NCBI GenBank assembly: GCA_030615435.1
Contig: JAUWZH010000028.1
Span: 1-15,145, forward strand
Length of the DNA: 15,145 nucleotides
Direction: 5' to 3'
Source: Candidatus Brocadiaceae bacterium
Lineage (GTDB): Bacteria; Planctomycetota; Brocadiia; SM23-32
Notes under the pieces: model-generated
Seen by the model: the letters and a program-made list of their open reading frames with translations, nothing else
Database searches by the model: none
Told to the model about the DNA's origin: nothing
Shown here: positions 1-6,820 of the stretch, piece by piece
Position numbering within the stretch: the stretch's first letter is position 1
Layout of the letters: each line of letters begins with the position of its first letter
Made by a program: the position numbers and the translations under genes

Positions 1-23
1 CTGAAGGCAGAAGCCGCCCGGGG

Positions 24-70
24 AAACAACCGGCCAGGGTTGCTGAACCCGGCACGGGAAACATGCCGGG
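24..70 (-). other. hairpin cluster downstream of rpoN; no gene seen in 1-193
   Basis: The first 193 bases lie past the rpoN stop and hold no recognisable coding sequence on either strand. On the rpoN strand there are three short, partly overlapping inverted repeats: 7-bp arms CCCGGCA/TGCCGGG (48-54 with 64-70), 5-bp arms around 37-50, and CAACC/GGTTG (38-42 with 27-31) followed by only TTT at 26-24. This could be a weak terminator or attenuator after rpoN, but there is no proper U-run and GC-rich DNA gives such repeats by chance. A minus-strand frame stays open to the window edge but resembles no family I know; hpf/raiA, a common rpoN neighbour, is not visible here. Confidence 0.2.
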
Positions 71-193
71 AGCCGATGGCCGCGGTCGCCCCTCGCACCG
101 GCTGGCAGCGCGGCGTGCCACTGCGTCGGCAAAAGGCGGACGTTTCTCCTGCGGATGCCAATGGTGGAAGGAGAGGCCCAGGAACCGAACCCT

Positions 194-1666
194 TTAGTAC
201 TCCTTGCGCAGGCGGGAGGGGGGGATTGCCAGGTTCTTCCGGTACTTGGAGACGGTGCGCCGGGCGATGTCAATTCCCTCTGCCTTCAGCTTCTCCGCTA
301 TCACCTCGTCGCTCAGGGGGCTGCTCTTGTCCTCGTTGGCCACGATGTTCAGCAGCTTCTGCCTGACCACCTCCCAGGATTCCACCTCGCCGTTGCGCTT
401 TTCCAGGCCCCCGGTGAAGAAATGCTTCAGCGAGTAAATGCCCTGGGGCGTCTGCACGTACTTGCCGGAGATGGCACGGCTGACCGTGGAGACGTGCACG
501 CCCACCGTGTCGGCCACCTCCTGCATCTTGAGGGGTTTGAGGTGCAGGGCGCCCTTCTCGAAGAAGTTCTTCTGCACCGTTACGATTTCGCTCGCCACAT
601 TGAAGAGCGTGGAGCGGCGCTGCTGGATGGCGGATATGAGGCCCTGGGCGCTCTGGAGCTTCTGGCGGAGGTAATCGCGCGCCTTCTGATCCAGGCCCTT
701 GCTGCGCAGGCGGCGGGCGTAATAGGCGCAGATACGCAGCGACGGCAGCCAGGTGTTTTCCAGCATCACGGTGTATTCCCCGTCAACCTCCTCGATGCGC
801 AGGTCCGGCACGACGTGGGGGGCGGCGGTTTTTTCGAACAGGCTGCCGGGAATCGGGTTCAGCTTGCCGATTTTCTCCACCGCATCCTTCAACTCTTCTA
901 TCGTGCAGCCCATCTCCCGGGCGATCTTGGGGTATCTGTTTTGCCGTATATCTTCAAAATGCTTCGCGATCAGCGTACGGAGGAACTCGTGGTCCGGCTC
1001 TCGCCTGTCGAGCTGAAGCAGCAGGCACTCTTCCAGGCTTCTTGCCGCCACGCCCAGAGGCTCGAGCCCCTGCACGATCTCCAGCGCCTCCCTGGCCTGC
1101 TCTTCGGAGACCTCGAGGTCCATCGAAGCCACGATTTCTTCAAGGGGATGAGCCAGATATCCCCGCGGGTCGAGGTTGGCGACGATGTTCTCACAGACCT
1201 CGCGCAGCGTCTCGTTCATCTCCTGGTAGGCGAGCTGGCCTCTGAGGTGGTCCTCCAGCGTTGGGTCGGGGGCCGGCGAGTTCTCAAAAGCGTCCAGCTT
1301 GGCGTCTCTGTCCTCGGACGAATACCTGCGGTAGCCCCCCCCTTCGTCGAATTCCCTGTAGTACTCCGCCAGGTCGTCCAGCCGCTCGAACTGCTTCGCC
1401 TCCTCGGCCTCGTTGACGGTGACTTCCTCCAGGCGCTCCTCTCTGGGGGACTCCACCTCGGTGGTCTCGATCTCCCCGCTCTGCTCGTCTTCGGCCTGCT
1501 CCTCGGCCGGTTCCACCTCGAGGACCGGGTTCTCCACCAGCTCCTGGTCAATCCTCTGCCTCAGCTCAAGGAGGGGAAGCTGCAGGATCTCTATGGACTG
1601 GATGATCTGCGGCGCCAGGATCATGCGCATTTCCTGGCGCACTTGCAGGTGCATTTCCATTCTCAT
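194..1666 (-). CDS. rpoN: RNA polymerase sigma-54 factor RpoN
   Basis: This 490-residue protein is the alternative sigma factor that directs RNA polymerase to -24/-12 promoters and needs an AAA+ enhancer-binding activator. The N-terminal activator-interacting region (about 1-50) is Gln/Leu-rich and carries the family pattern around LAPQIIQSIEILQLPLLEL. A strongly acidic region II follows (about 51-120), then the core-binding domain. A helix-turn-helix lies near 381-401 (MQEVADTVGVHVSTVSRAIS), and the RpoN box near the C-terminus reads ARRTVSKYR at 468-476, close to the canonical ARRTVAKYRE. Length is typical. The ATG is preceded by AAGGTG seven bases upstream. It starts 22 bases after recR ends on the same strand, so it is probably the last gene of the dnaX-ybaB-recR unit. 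No enhancer-binding protein is present in the window, so its regulon cannot be read here. Confidence 0.97.
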   Translation of the reverse strand: MRMEMHLQVRQEMRMILAPQIIQSIEILQLPLLELRQRIDQELVENPVLEVEPAEEQAEDEQSGEIETTEVESPREERLEEVTVNEAEEAKQFERLDDLAEYYREFDEGGGYRRYSSEDRDAKLDAFENSPAPDPTLEDHLRGQLAYQEMNETLREVCENIVANLDPRGYLAHPLEEIVASMDLEVSEEQAREALEIVQGLEPLGVAARSLEECLLLQLDRREPDHEFLRTLIAKHFEDIRQNRYPKIAREMGCTIEELKDAVEKIGKLNPIPGSLFEKTAAPHVVPDLRIEEVDGEYTVMLENTWLPSLRICAYYARRLRSKGLDQKARDYLRQKLQSAQGLISAIQQRRSTLFNVASEIVTVQKNFFEKGALHLKPLKMQEVADTVGVHVSTVSRAISGKYVQTPQGIYSLKHFFTGGLEKRNGEVESWEVVRQKLLNIVANEDKSSPLSDEVIAEKLKAEGIDIARRTVSKYRKNLAIPPSRLRKEY

Positions 1667-1688
1667 CGCACTTCACCTTGACGCGCTG

Positions 1689-2303
1689 TTACTGCTTCAG
1701 TTCGCGCCGTCCCTCTAGGGCGTCGGCGAGTATCGCCGCATTGGCATACTCCAGATGGCTGCCGCTGGGCACCCCACGCGCCAGGGCCGTCACCTTCACG
1801 GGCAGGCCCCGAAGCGCATCCCGCACGAACAGCGCCGTGGCGTCACCCTCCCTGTCCGGGTTGGTGGCCAGAATCACCTCCTTGATCTCGCCCTGCCTGA
1901 CTCGCTCCAGCAGCCTGTCCACCGTCAGGTCTTCAGGCTCGATACCGTCCAGCGGGGCGAGTCGGCCGCCCAGGACGTGATACAGGCCGCCGTAGCTCCC
2001 GCTCTGCTCGATGACCGCTACGTCGGGCGAGTCTTCCACAACGCAGACCACCGTCCTGTCGCGCCGGCCGTCAGAGCAGATGGGGCACGGGTCGCTCTCC
2101 GAAAGCAGGGAACAGACCGAGCACTGTCTGAGGTTCTGTTTGACGTCCCGTATCGCCTGTGCAAGTTCGAGGGCCTCCTCGGTGCTGAGGCGAACGATGT
2201 GATAGGCGAGCCTTTCGGCGGTCTTTTCCCCCACCCCCGGCAAGCTGGCAAGCCCGGCCCTCAGGCGGACAACCGATTCACTGTATGCCTTGCCCACCGT
2301 CAA
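1689..2303 (-). CDS. recR: recombination mediator protein RecR
   Basis: RecR (204 residues) acts with RecO and RecF to load RecA at gapped DNA. In order: a helix-hairpin-helix near 18-30 (ASLPGVGEKTAER), a four-cysteine zinc finger at Cys61, Cys64, Cys73 and Cys76, a TOPRIM domain from about 84, and a C-terminal Walker-B-like tail ending LEGRREL. Length matches the family (about 200). The TOPRIM acidic loop reads ATNPDREGDATA (146-157), whereas most RecR have TNPTVEGEAT; this resembles the loop of type IA topoisomerases. The longest frame starts at TTG 2303, four bases after AAGGAGG; a GTG two codons later (2297) is an equally possible start. The preceding 177-bp gap carries a TATAAT box, so recR may be transcribed separately as well as from dnaX-ybaB. 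Confidence 0.96.
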   Translation of the reverse strand: MTVGKAYSESVVRLRAGLASLPGVGEKTAERLAYHIVRLSTEEALELAQAIRDVKQNLRQCSVCSLLSESDPCPICSDGRRDRTVVCVVEDSPDVAVIEQSGSYGGLYHVLGGRLAPLDGIEPEDLTVDRLLERVRQGEIKEVILATNPDREGDATALFVRDALRGLPVKVTALARGVPSGSHLEYANAAILADALEGRRELKQ

Positions 2304-2329
2304 CTGCCCTCCTTGCGTTTGGCGCTCCC

Positions 2330-2335
2330 ATTATA
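2330..2335 (-). promoter_or_regulatory. putative -10 box of a recR promoter
   Basis: A perfect TATAAT lies on the minus strand in the ybaB-recR gap, about 27 bases before the recR start, which would give a leader of roughly 20 bases. No good -35 hexamer is found at 16-19 bases upstream (the best spacings read TGGCTC or similar), so the promoter would be weak or would need an activator. Confidence 0.4.
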
Positions 2336-2463
2336 CCCAGAGGGTTTCCCCGGAGCCATACCAATTTGCGTGGCACCGCCCCGGGAAGGCCGAACGAGAC
2401 ACTGGCGCCGCCCCGCAGAGAATCCTGCGCAGCCGGCACGCGTGACAGACGCACGAACCTCCC

Positions 2464-2477
2464 GCACCGGCCGGTGC
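2464..2477. repeat. 14-bp perfect palindrome after ybaB
   Basis: GCACCGGCCGGTGC is self-complementary over its whole length and begins a few bases past the ybaB stop codon. It is in the right place to be an mRNA 3'-end or processing structure between ybaB and recR, but no T-run follows on the minus strand, so it is not a classical intrinsic terminator. It could equally be a dyad binding site. The rest of the 2304-2480 gap shows only the TATAAT box noted separately. Confidence 0.4.
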
Positions 2478-2480
2478 CTC

Positions 2481-2831
2481 TCAGAGGAGGTTCTCAAGGC
2501 CGGGGAAGGCAAGACCGCCGGCGACCTTCTTCTTCTCCTCCGCGCCGATTTCCTTCGCCTTTTTCAGGCCCTGCCTGATTGCAGCAAGGATCATCTCCTG
2601 CAGGAACTCGGGGTCCTCCTCCTCCAGGATCGTGGGGTCTATCGTAACGTCCAGGGGCTCCTGCAACCCGTTGAAGAGCACCTTTACCATCCCGCCGCCG
2701 GCGCTCCCCTCCACCACGCGCTCCCCGAGCGTTTCATCCAGGGCGGCTAGCTGCTTCTGCATGTCTTTCAACTGGCTCTGGGCCTGTTTTACCAGGCGGC
2801 CCATGTCACCCAGCCCGCCAATGCCTCTCAT
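2481..2831 (-). CDS. ybaB: nucleoid-associated protein, YbaB/EbfC family
   Basis: This 116-residue protein belongs to the small dimeric DNA-binding YbaB/EbfC family, usually encoded between dnaX and recR. It has an N-terminal amphipathic, Gln/Lys-rich helix (about 10-32, around LVKQAQSQLKDMQKQLAAL). The family core strand segment follows (GSAGGGMVKVLFNGLQEPLDVTIDP spans about 43-67), then acidic EEEDPEFLQEMI and a C-terminal helix with AIRQGLKKAKE. Length is slightly above the usual 100-110. The ATG is supported by AAGGAG six bases upstream. The position between dnaX (82-bp gap) and recR strengthens the call. Its exact role in RecR-linked repair or nucleoid organisation is not settled in the family. 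The Gly-rich N-terminus MRGIGGLGDMG resembles the MGGMGDMG-type starts common in homologues. Confidence 0.95.
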   Translation of the reverse strand: MRGIGGLGDMGRLVKQAQSQLKDMQKQLAALDETLGERVVEGSAGGGMVKVLFNGLQEPLDVTIDPTILEEEDPEFLQEMILAAIRQGLKKAKEIGAEEKKKVAGGLAFPGLENLL

Positions 2832-2913
2832 TTCGGACTCCTTCCCTCTGTGGTTGCCAGGCCGACCATCCCGCGTGATCCGCAGGACAGGGACCGATCA
2901 GGCCATGCCTGCG

Positions 2914-4419
2914 CTACTGTACGGGTTCCCCGGCCGAAGTCTCCCCCCGCGGTTTTTCCCCCTTGCCCGTGCGGCTGCGCCTGAGTCTGTCCGGCTGCAC
3001 GCCGAACTGCTCGTCAGCCTCCACGAAGGCCCTGAGCAGGGGTTCGTCCTGCGCCACCTCCTCGGCCAGCGCCCTGTCCTCTGCCACATTCTGGATCTGG
3101 CGGAAGCTGCGGGGATTCATCCATTCGGGGGCCTTCTCCTCCTCGGTCCTGCGAGGGGCGGTGCTCTGGGCTGCTTTGGCGGAGCTTGCACCACGGTTCT
3201 GCAACTTCCGCATCATGTTCTGGATGCGACTGGGGGCCGAGGGTTGCTCCCCGCCCGGCCCGTCAGGCGGAGCGGTGGCGCGCTCGCGGTGGCGACTTTG
3301 GGATTCTTTCAGCGTCTCCTCGAGCGGTATCAGGTCGCTGAGGCGGGACAGCTTCACGATTGCCAGCTCCAGCGCCAGGCGGCCCGTGGTGTCGCGCCGC
3401 GCGCGCAGCTTCGCTTCCCTCAGCACCTGTACCATGTAAATGATCTGTTCGGGGGAGAACAACGCGGCCTGCCGCCCGAGGGTCTCGGCGTCCGCTGCGG
3501 CCCCGGCGAGCAGCTCGTCGTCGGGCTCGCAGTAGGAGGTCACCAGGAGGTCACGCAGGTACTCGGAGAGCTGGTCCACGAAGTCAATCAGGTCCACGCC
3601 GCTGAACAGGACCTCGCGCATCAGGGACAGCGCCCGTCCGGTCTGTTCTTCAGCCAGAGCATCCACGACCTGCGTCAGGCTCTGCGTACGTGCCGCCCCG
3701 AGCACCATCAGCACGTCCTCGGTGCGCACGTGCCCGGCGCTGAAGGCGGCGATTTGATCCAACGTGCTGAGGGCGTCCCGCAGGCTGCCCCGCGCGGCGC
3801 GGGCGATGGTCTGAAGTGAGCCCTTCTCTGGTTCCAATCCCTCTTTCTGGCAGATGCTGCGCAGGTGCCCGACTATTGCGGCGTCGGAGATCCTGCGGAA
3901 ATCGAATCGCTGGCAGCGGCTCTTCACCGTCTCCGGGAGCTGCTGGGGGTCGGTTGTGGAGAAGATGAACTTGACGTGCTCCGGGGGTTCCTCCAGCGTC
4001 TTGAGCAGGGCATTGAATGCCTGTTGTGTGAGCATGTGGACCTCGTCCACATAATAGATTTTGTATCGGCTGTGCGCCGGGGCATACCTGACGTTCTGGC
4101 GAAGCTCGCGTATCTCGTTTATGCCCCGGTTCGAGGCCCCGTCTATCTCCATCACGTCGAGGTCTTCCCCGATGGCGATGCGGCGGCATGACTCGCACTT
4201 CCCGCACGGCTCGGGGGTCGGGCCTTCCTTGCAGTTGAGCGCCTTTGCCAGGATGCGGGCCATGCTCGTTTTGCCCACGCCCCGGCTGCCGCAGAACAGG
4301 TAGGCGTGCGCCACCCGGTCGTTGCGCACAGCGTTCTGAAGGGTGCGCGACACGTGCGTCTGTCCCACCACCTCTTCGAAACGCTGGGGACGATATTTGC
4401 GAGCGAAAACGAGGTACAC
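2914..4419 (-). CDS. dnaX: DNA polymerase III subunit gamma/tau
   Basis: DnaX is the ATPase core of the clamp loader that places the sliding clamp on primed DNA. I place the start at GTG 4419 (501 residues), with GGAGG four bases upstream, because the family begins exactly here (xYLVFARKYRPQRFEEVVGQ). The open frame upstream runs through the SRP RNA gene and is spurious. Visible are Walker A GSRGVGKT (44-51), zinc-binding Cys63, Cys72, Cys75 and Cys78, Walker B DEVH (125-128), and the SRC sensor motif (167-169). A domain III collar follows, then a low-complexity, charged linker (about 370-430) and a short C-terminal part. The tail is short compared with E. coli tau (643 residues). I see no A-rich slippery site for a programmed gamma frameshift. 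It is the first protein gene downstream of the SRP RNA and leads into ybaB-recR-rpoN. Confidence 0.97.
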   Translation of the reverse strand: MYLVFARKYRPQRFEEVVGQTHVSRTLQNAVRNDRVAHAYLFCGSRGVGKTSMARILAKALNCKEGPTPEPCGKCESCRRIAIGEDLDVMEIDGASNRGINEIRELRQNVRYAPAHSRYKIYYVDEVHMLTQQAFNALLKTLEEPPEHVKFIFSTTDPQQLPETVKSRCQRFDFRRISDAAIVGHLRSICQKEGLEPEKGSLQTIARAARGSLRDALSTLDQIAAFSAGHVRTEDVLMVLGAARTQSLTQVVDALAEEQTGRALSLMREVLFSGVDLIDFVDQLSEYLRDLLVTSYCEPDDELLAGAAADAETLGRQAALFSPEQIIYMVQVLREAKLRARRDTTGRLALELAIVKLSRLSDLIPLEETLKESQSRHRERATAPPDGPGGEQPSAPSRIQNMMRKLQNRGASSAKAAQSTAPRRTEEEKAPEWMNPRSFRQIQNVAEDRALAEEVAQDEPLLRAFVEADEQFGVQPDRLRRSRTGKGEKPRGETSAGEPVQ

Positions 4420-4514
4420 TTTGCCTCCGCGCGACCTCACCCCCGGGCAAGACAGAACGACGGGGCAGCCAACCAGCTTCTGAGCCCCTGGCCGTGCCTC
4501 GCTGACAGTTTGCC

Positions 4515-4799
4515 TCAAAGGGACCGCGCGCTCCGTTCGACACCGCCCTCCCGAGCAGTAGCTGCGGCGCGACTCCCGACGAGCCACCCCACGGCAGACA
4601 GAGGTACCGTTTATGGCTGCTGGCTTCCGCCCCTGACCAGATTCACGGCCGCCCTGTTCCATGGGACCCGCCGCTCAACGCCGCTCCGGCAGCCCTTTTC
4701 TGCGAAAGCGCATGCGCCTCAGCCGGAGTGGTCAGCCCTGCTATAGCGGTTTGCAGGTTCAGGGCACCGCTAGCGCCCCGCTTAGCACGGTCCCTTTGA
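4515..4799 (-). ncRNA. ffs: signal recognition particle RNA, large (Alu-containing) bacterial type
   Basis: The minus strand has the hallmarks of the long bacterial SRP RNA. The 5' part (4797 to about 4730) reads GTGCTAAGCGGGGCGCTAGC, then GGTGCCCTG and CCGCTATAGCAGGGC, the conserved Alu domain. The S-domain helix 8 is at about 4616-4640, with UCAGG, a GGAA tetraloop and AGCAGCC, the Ffh-binding motif. The ends pair perfectly over 12 bp (UCAAAGGGACCG, 4799-4788, with CGGUCCCUUUGA, 4526-4515), which defines an RNA of about 280 nt, the usual size for this class. In helix 8 the tetraloop stem is GGC/GCC instead of the common UCC/GGA, so the pairing is kept by compensating changes. The RNA targets ribosomes making membrane or secreted proteins together with Ffh. 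dnaX starts 95 bases downstream on the same strand. No clear sigma-70 promoter is visible just upstream. Confidence 0.95.
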
Positions 4800-4947
4800 T
4801 TGTCAAAAGTTCTTTCTCGCCTGCCCCTGGGAATCGCCCATGGGGAGCGACAATGCCGCTCAGACCCCTCGCGGCGTCCATCGGCTTGTAAGGTAACACA
4901 TGCCTACCGCCGCTGCAACCGAATCTGTCTCCGAGGCGCGGCACCGT

Positions 4948-4976
4948 TTGACCGTGCCGTGAGCCGTGGCTATACT
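4948..4976 (+). promoter_or_regulatory. sigma-70-type promoter of the methyltransferase gene
   Basis: TTGACC (4948-4953) and TATACT (4971-4976) are separated by exactly 17 bases, each with five of six consensus positions. The predicted transcript starts near 4983, about 70 bases before the ATG at 5053. It lies in the divergent region between the SRP RNA gene and the methyltransferase. GTGCCGTG occurs in the spacer (4954-4961) and again at 5008-5015, so an operator pair is possible. The rest of 4800-4947 shows only a small TTTGA/TCAAA dyad at 4795-4807. Confidence 0.7.
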
Positions 4977-4982
4977 CACCGT

Positions 4983-4997
4983 CTCGCTGAAAGCGAG
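4983..4997 (+). promoter_or_regulatory. hairpin at predicted mRNA 5' end
   Basis: CTCGCT-GAA-AGCGAG is a perfect 6-bp stem with a 3-base loop, beginning at the base where transcription from the 4948-4976 promoter is expected to start. Stem-loops at the very 5' end are known to protect mRNAs from RNase E/RppH-type decay. That role here is an inference. Confidence 0.4.
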
Positions 4998-5052
4998 CCC
5001 GTGGATTGTGCCGTGGACATTGTACATCCCTAACTTCGGAGACCAGCCCCTC

Positions 5053-5862
5053 ATGTTGATCGTCGCCGAGAGGATCAATGCCACTCGTCGTTCCATCGCC
5101 CGGGCGATGCTGGAGCGCGATTCCCGCTGCCTTGCCCGCGAGGCGCGCAAGCAGGCCGAAGCCGGGGCCGACCTCATTGACGTCAACGCCGCAAGCGACC
5201 CGACCGCAGAGGTGGAAAACCTCCGGTGGGCCGTGGAAGTGCTGCAGGAGAGCACCGACCTGCCGCTGTGCATAGACTCGGCCTCGACGGAAGGTTTGCG
5301 CGCCGCCCTGGAGCTGGTGCAAGCCGACGACGTCATGCTCAACAGCGTCAACGGGGAGCCGCAGCGCATGAGGGACGTCCTCCCAATCGCTGCCGAGCAC
5401 AACGCGCGCCTCGTCGGCCTGCTCATGGACGAGCACGGCCTCCCGGAGGGGGTGGAGGACCGCCTGAGGGTGGCGGAGAAGATCGTCAGGGAGGCGGATA
5501 GGGCCGGCATCGGCCTCGCTCGCCTCTACATTGACCCCTGCATCCGGCCCCTCAGCACAAGCCCCGATCAGGTGGAGGCGGCCCTGGAGAGCGTGCGTCG
5601 GGTGATGGCGGAGTTCCCTGGCATCCACACCACGGTCGGGCTGTCCAATATCAGCTTCGGGCTCCCTTACCGCAGCATCCTGAACCGCGCCTTCCTCACC
5701 CTGCTCATCACGGCGGGGCTGGACTGTGCCATCCTCGACCCGACCGAGAGGGACGTGATGGCGACGGTTCACGCGGCGGAGGCACTCTGCGGCAAGGACG
5801 AGTGGTGCATGGATTATATCGGAGCCGAGCGGGCCGGCGTCCTCCGCCCGAAGGACGATTGA
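5053..5862 (+). CDS. methyltetrahydrofolate:corrinoid methyltransferase, AcsE-like
   Basis: The protein (269 residues) is a single pterin-binding TIM barrel of the AcsE/MtrH/MetH type. It would move a methyl group from methyltetrahydrofolate to a cobalt(I) corrinoid protein in the cytoplasm. The start MLIVAERINATRRSIARAM fits AcsE proteins of about 262 residues; the longer frame from 4966 contains the mRNA leader. Landmarks at family positions are DVN (43-45), Asp75 in CIDS, Asn97 in MLNSVN, Asp161 in YIDP, and Asn199 in GLSNIS, the residues that bind the pterin in AcsE as known from the family. A GGAG lies 11 bases before the ATG. It has its own promoter, and the hydrolase gene follows within 12 bases. 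No corrinoid protein or CO dehydrogenase/acetyl-CoA synthase gene is visible, so the pathway is unproven. Dihydropteroate synthase is less likely given the AcsE-specific motifs. Confidence 0.85.
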   Translation: MLIVAERINATRRSIARAMLERDSRCLAREARKQAEAGADLIDVNAASDPTAEVENLRWAVEVLQESTDLPLCIDSASTEGLRAALELVQADDVMLNSVNGEPQRMRDVLPIAAEHNARLVGLLMDEHGLPEGVEDRLRVAEKIVREADRAGIGLARLYIDPCIRPLSTSPDQVEAALESVRRVMAEFPGIHTTVGLSNISFGLPYRSILNRAFLTLLITAGLDCAILDPTERDVMATVHAAEALCGKDEWCMDYIGAERAGVLRPKDD

Positions 5863-5873
5863 GGGGCCAGCCT

Positions 5874-6749
5874 GTGGCGCAGCCGGGCAGGGCAAGGCAC
5901 GTGAGGCCAGGACAGACAGAAGACAGGTCGGTGCGGTTCGAGTCGGCGGGGCGGCACCTGACGGGCATGATCCACACGGCGGCAGAGCCCCCCCGGGGGC
6001 CGGCGGTGGTCTTTTGCAACCCCTTCGGCGACGAACGCAAGTCGAGCGCACTGGCCATGGCACGGCTGGCCCGGCGGCTTGCCGGCCGGGGCGCGGCGGT
6101 GCTGAGATTCGACTACTGGGGCTGCGGGGACAGTCCGGGGGAGTTCGTGGATGCCTCGGTCTCCAGCCGGGTGGAGGACATCCTGGCAGCAGTCGAGTTC
6201 CTCCGGGCACAGACGCGTGCGAAGCCCATTTGCCTGCTGGGGCTGCGGCTCGGGGCCACTCTCGCCGTCCGAGCGGCGAAGAAGCTGCGCGAATGCGCCG
6301 CGCTCGCGTTGATAGAACCCGTCCCTGAGGGCGCTGCTTACTTCGAGGGCCAACTGAGGCGCAGGCTCGTGCGCCGCATGATCACTGGCGGACAGGGCAG
6401 GGGGAAGGCGGAAAAGGGGGAGATCATTGACCTGGACGGCTATGCCGTACGGCGCCGGACCCTGGAGGAGATGCAGCACCTGCGCATTGAGCCGGCTGAA
6501 TTGGCCTTCGATGGCCGGGTGCTGCTGGTGCAGGTCTCGTTCAACGAGAAGCTCAGGGCGGAGATAGTAGGCCTGCGCCGCGCGTTCGGGGCCGCCGGCG
6601 CGAGCGTGCAGGTGCGCGCCCTCGTGATGCCGCCGTTCTGGAGCCACATTGACATCACGGACACCACGGCGCTCGAAGATGTCGTTTCGAGCTGGCTGGG
6701 ACCCGCCGGCAGGACGGGACAACTCGATGCTTCTCAGACCAGGCCGTAG
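5874..6749 (+). CDS. alpha/beta-hydrolase-fold protein with non-canonical nucleophile elbow
   Basis: I chose GTG 5874 (291 residues), seven bases after GAGGGG; the frame is also open upstream to 5802, overlapping the methyltransferase, and GTG 5901 is an alternative. The protein shows an alpha/beta-hydrolase plan. These are strand VVFCNPFGDERKSS (45-58, oxyanion region), LRFDYWGCGDSPGEF (77-91), the elbow LLGLRLGATLA (121-131), and a late PPFWSHID (253-260) with His258 as the likely catalytic histidine. The elbow reads G-L-R-L-G, so the serine of GxSxG is replaced by Arg125. The GCGDS and GLRxGA patterns recall the exosortase-associated hydrolase (type 2) and serine-aminopeptidase-like families; I rely on memory for that. 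No exosortase or PEP-CTERM gene is visible here. It is likely co-transcribed with the methyltransferase, but I cannot infer a substrate. It may be a pseudoenzyme. Confidence 0.8.
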   Translation: MAQPGRARHVRPGQTEDRSVRFESAGRHLTGMIHTAAEPPRGPAVVFCNPFGDERKSSALAMARLARRLAGRGAAVLRFDYWGCGDSPGEFVDASVSSRVEDILAAVEFLRAQTRAKPICLLGLRLGATLAVRAAKKLRECAALALIEPVPEGAAYFEGQLRRRLVRRMITGGQGRGKAEKGEIIDLDGYAVRRRTLEEMQHLRIEPAELAFDGRVLLVQVSFNEKLRAEIVGLRRAFGAAGASVQVRALVMPPFWSHIDITDTTALEDVVSSWLGPAGRTGQLDASQTRP

Positions 6750-6820
6750 CCCACTCACCCGATCAGGCAAGATTCAGCCAGATATCATGCTTTTCCCCGG
6801 GCAGCCCCGGATGGGCGTTC

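Noticed and set aside
100..135. TGGCAC-type sequence on the minus strand as a sigma-54 promoter
   Set aside because: The GG and GC elements are not at the required 10-base spacing, and no gene starts downstream within the window.
155..1681. Long plus-strand open frame opposite rpoN (508 codons)
   Set aside because: It mirrors the rpoN codons, as GC-rich genes often give open antisense frames; it has no recognisable domain, and rpoN is unambiguous.
4420..4662. N-terminal extension of dnaX into the upstream region
   Set aside because: The extra 81 residues are Arg/Gly-rich, unlike any DnaX, and overlap the SRP RNA gene; GTG 4419 fits the family start.
4800..4830. TTGACA on the minus strand just before the SRP RNA as its -35 box
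   Set aside because: A -10 at 16-18 bases would fall inside the conserved RNA and reads AAGCGG or similar; the position is incompatible with the RNA 5' end.
5814..6770. Minus-strand open frame of 318 codons opposite the hydrolase
   Set aside because: It lacks any motif and is the antisense of a gene with a clear alpha/beta-hydrolase pattern.
6780..6815. GC-rich dyad near a TTTT stretch as a terminator between the convergent genes
   Set aside because: The stem is only 5 bp, and the T-run precedes rather than follows it on the plus strand; on the minus strand no T-run follows.
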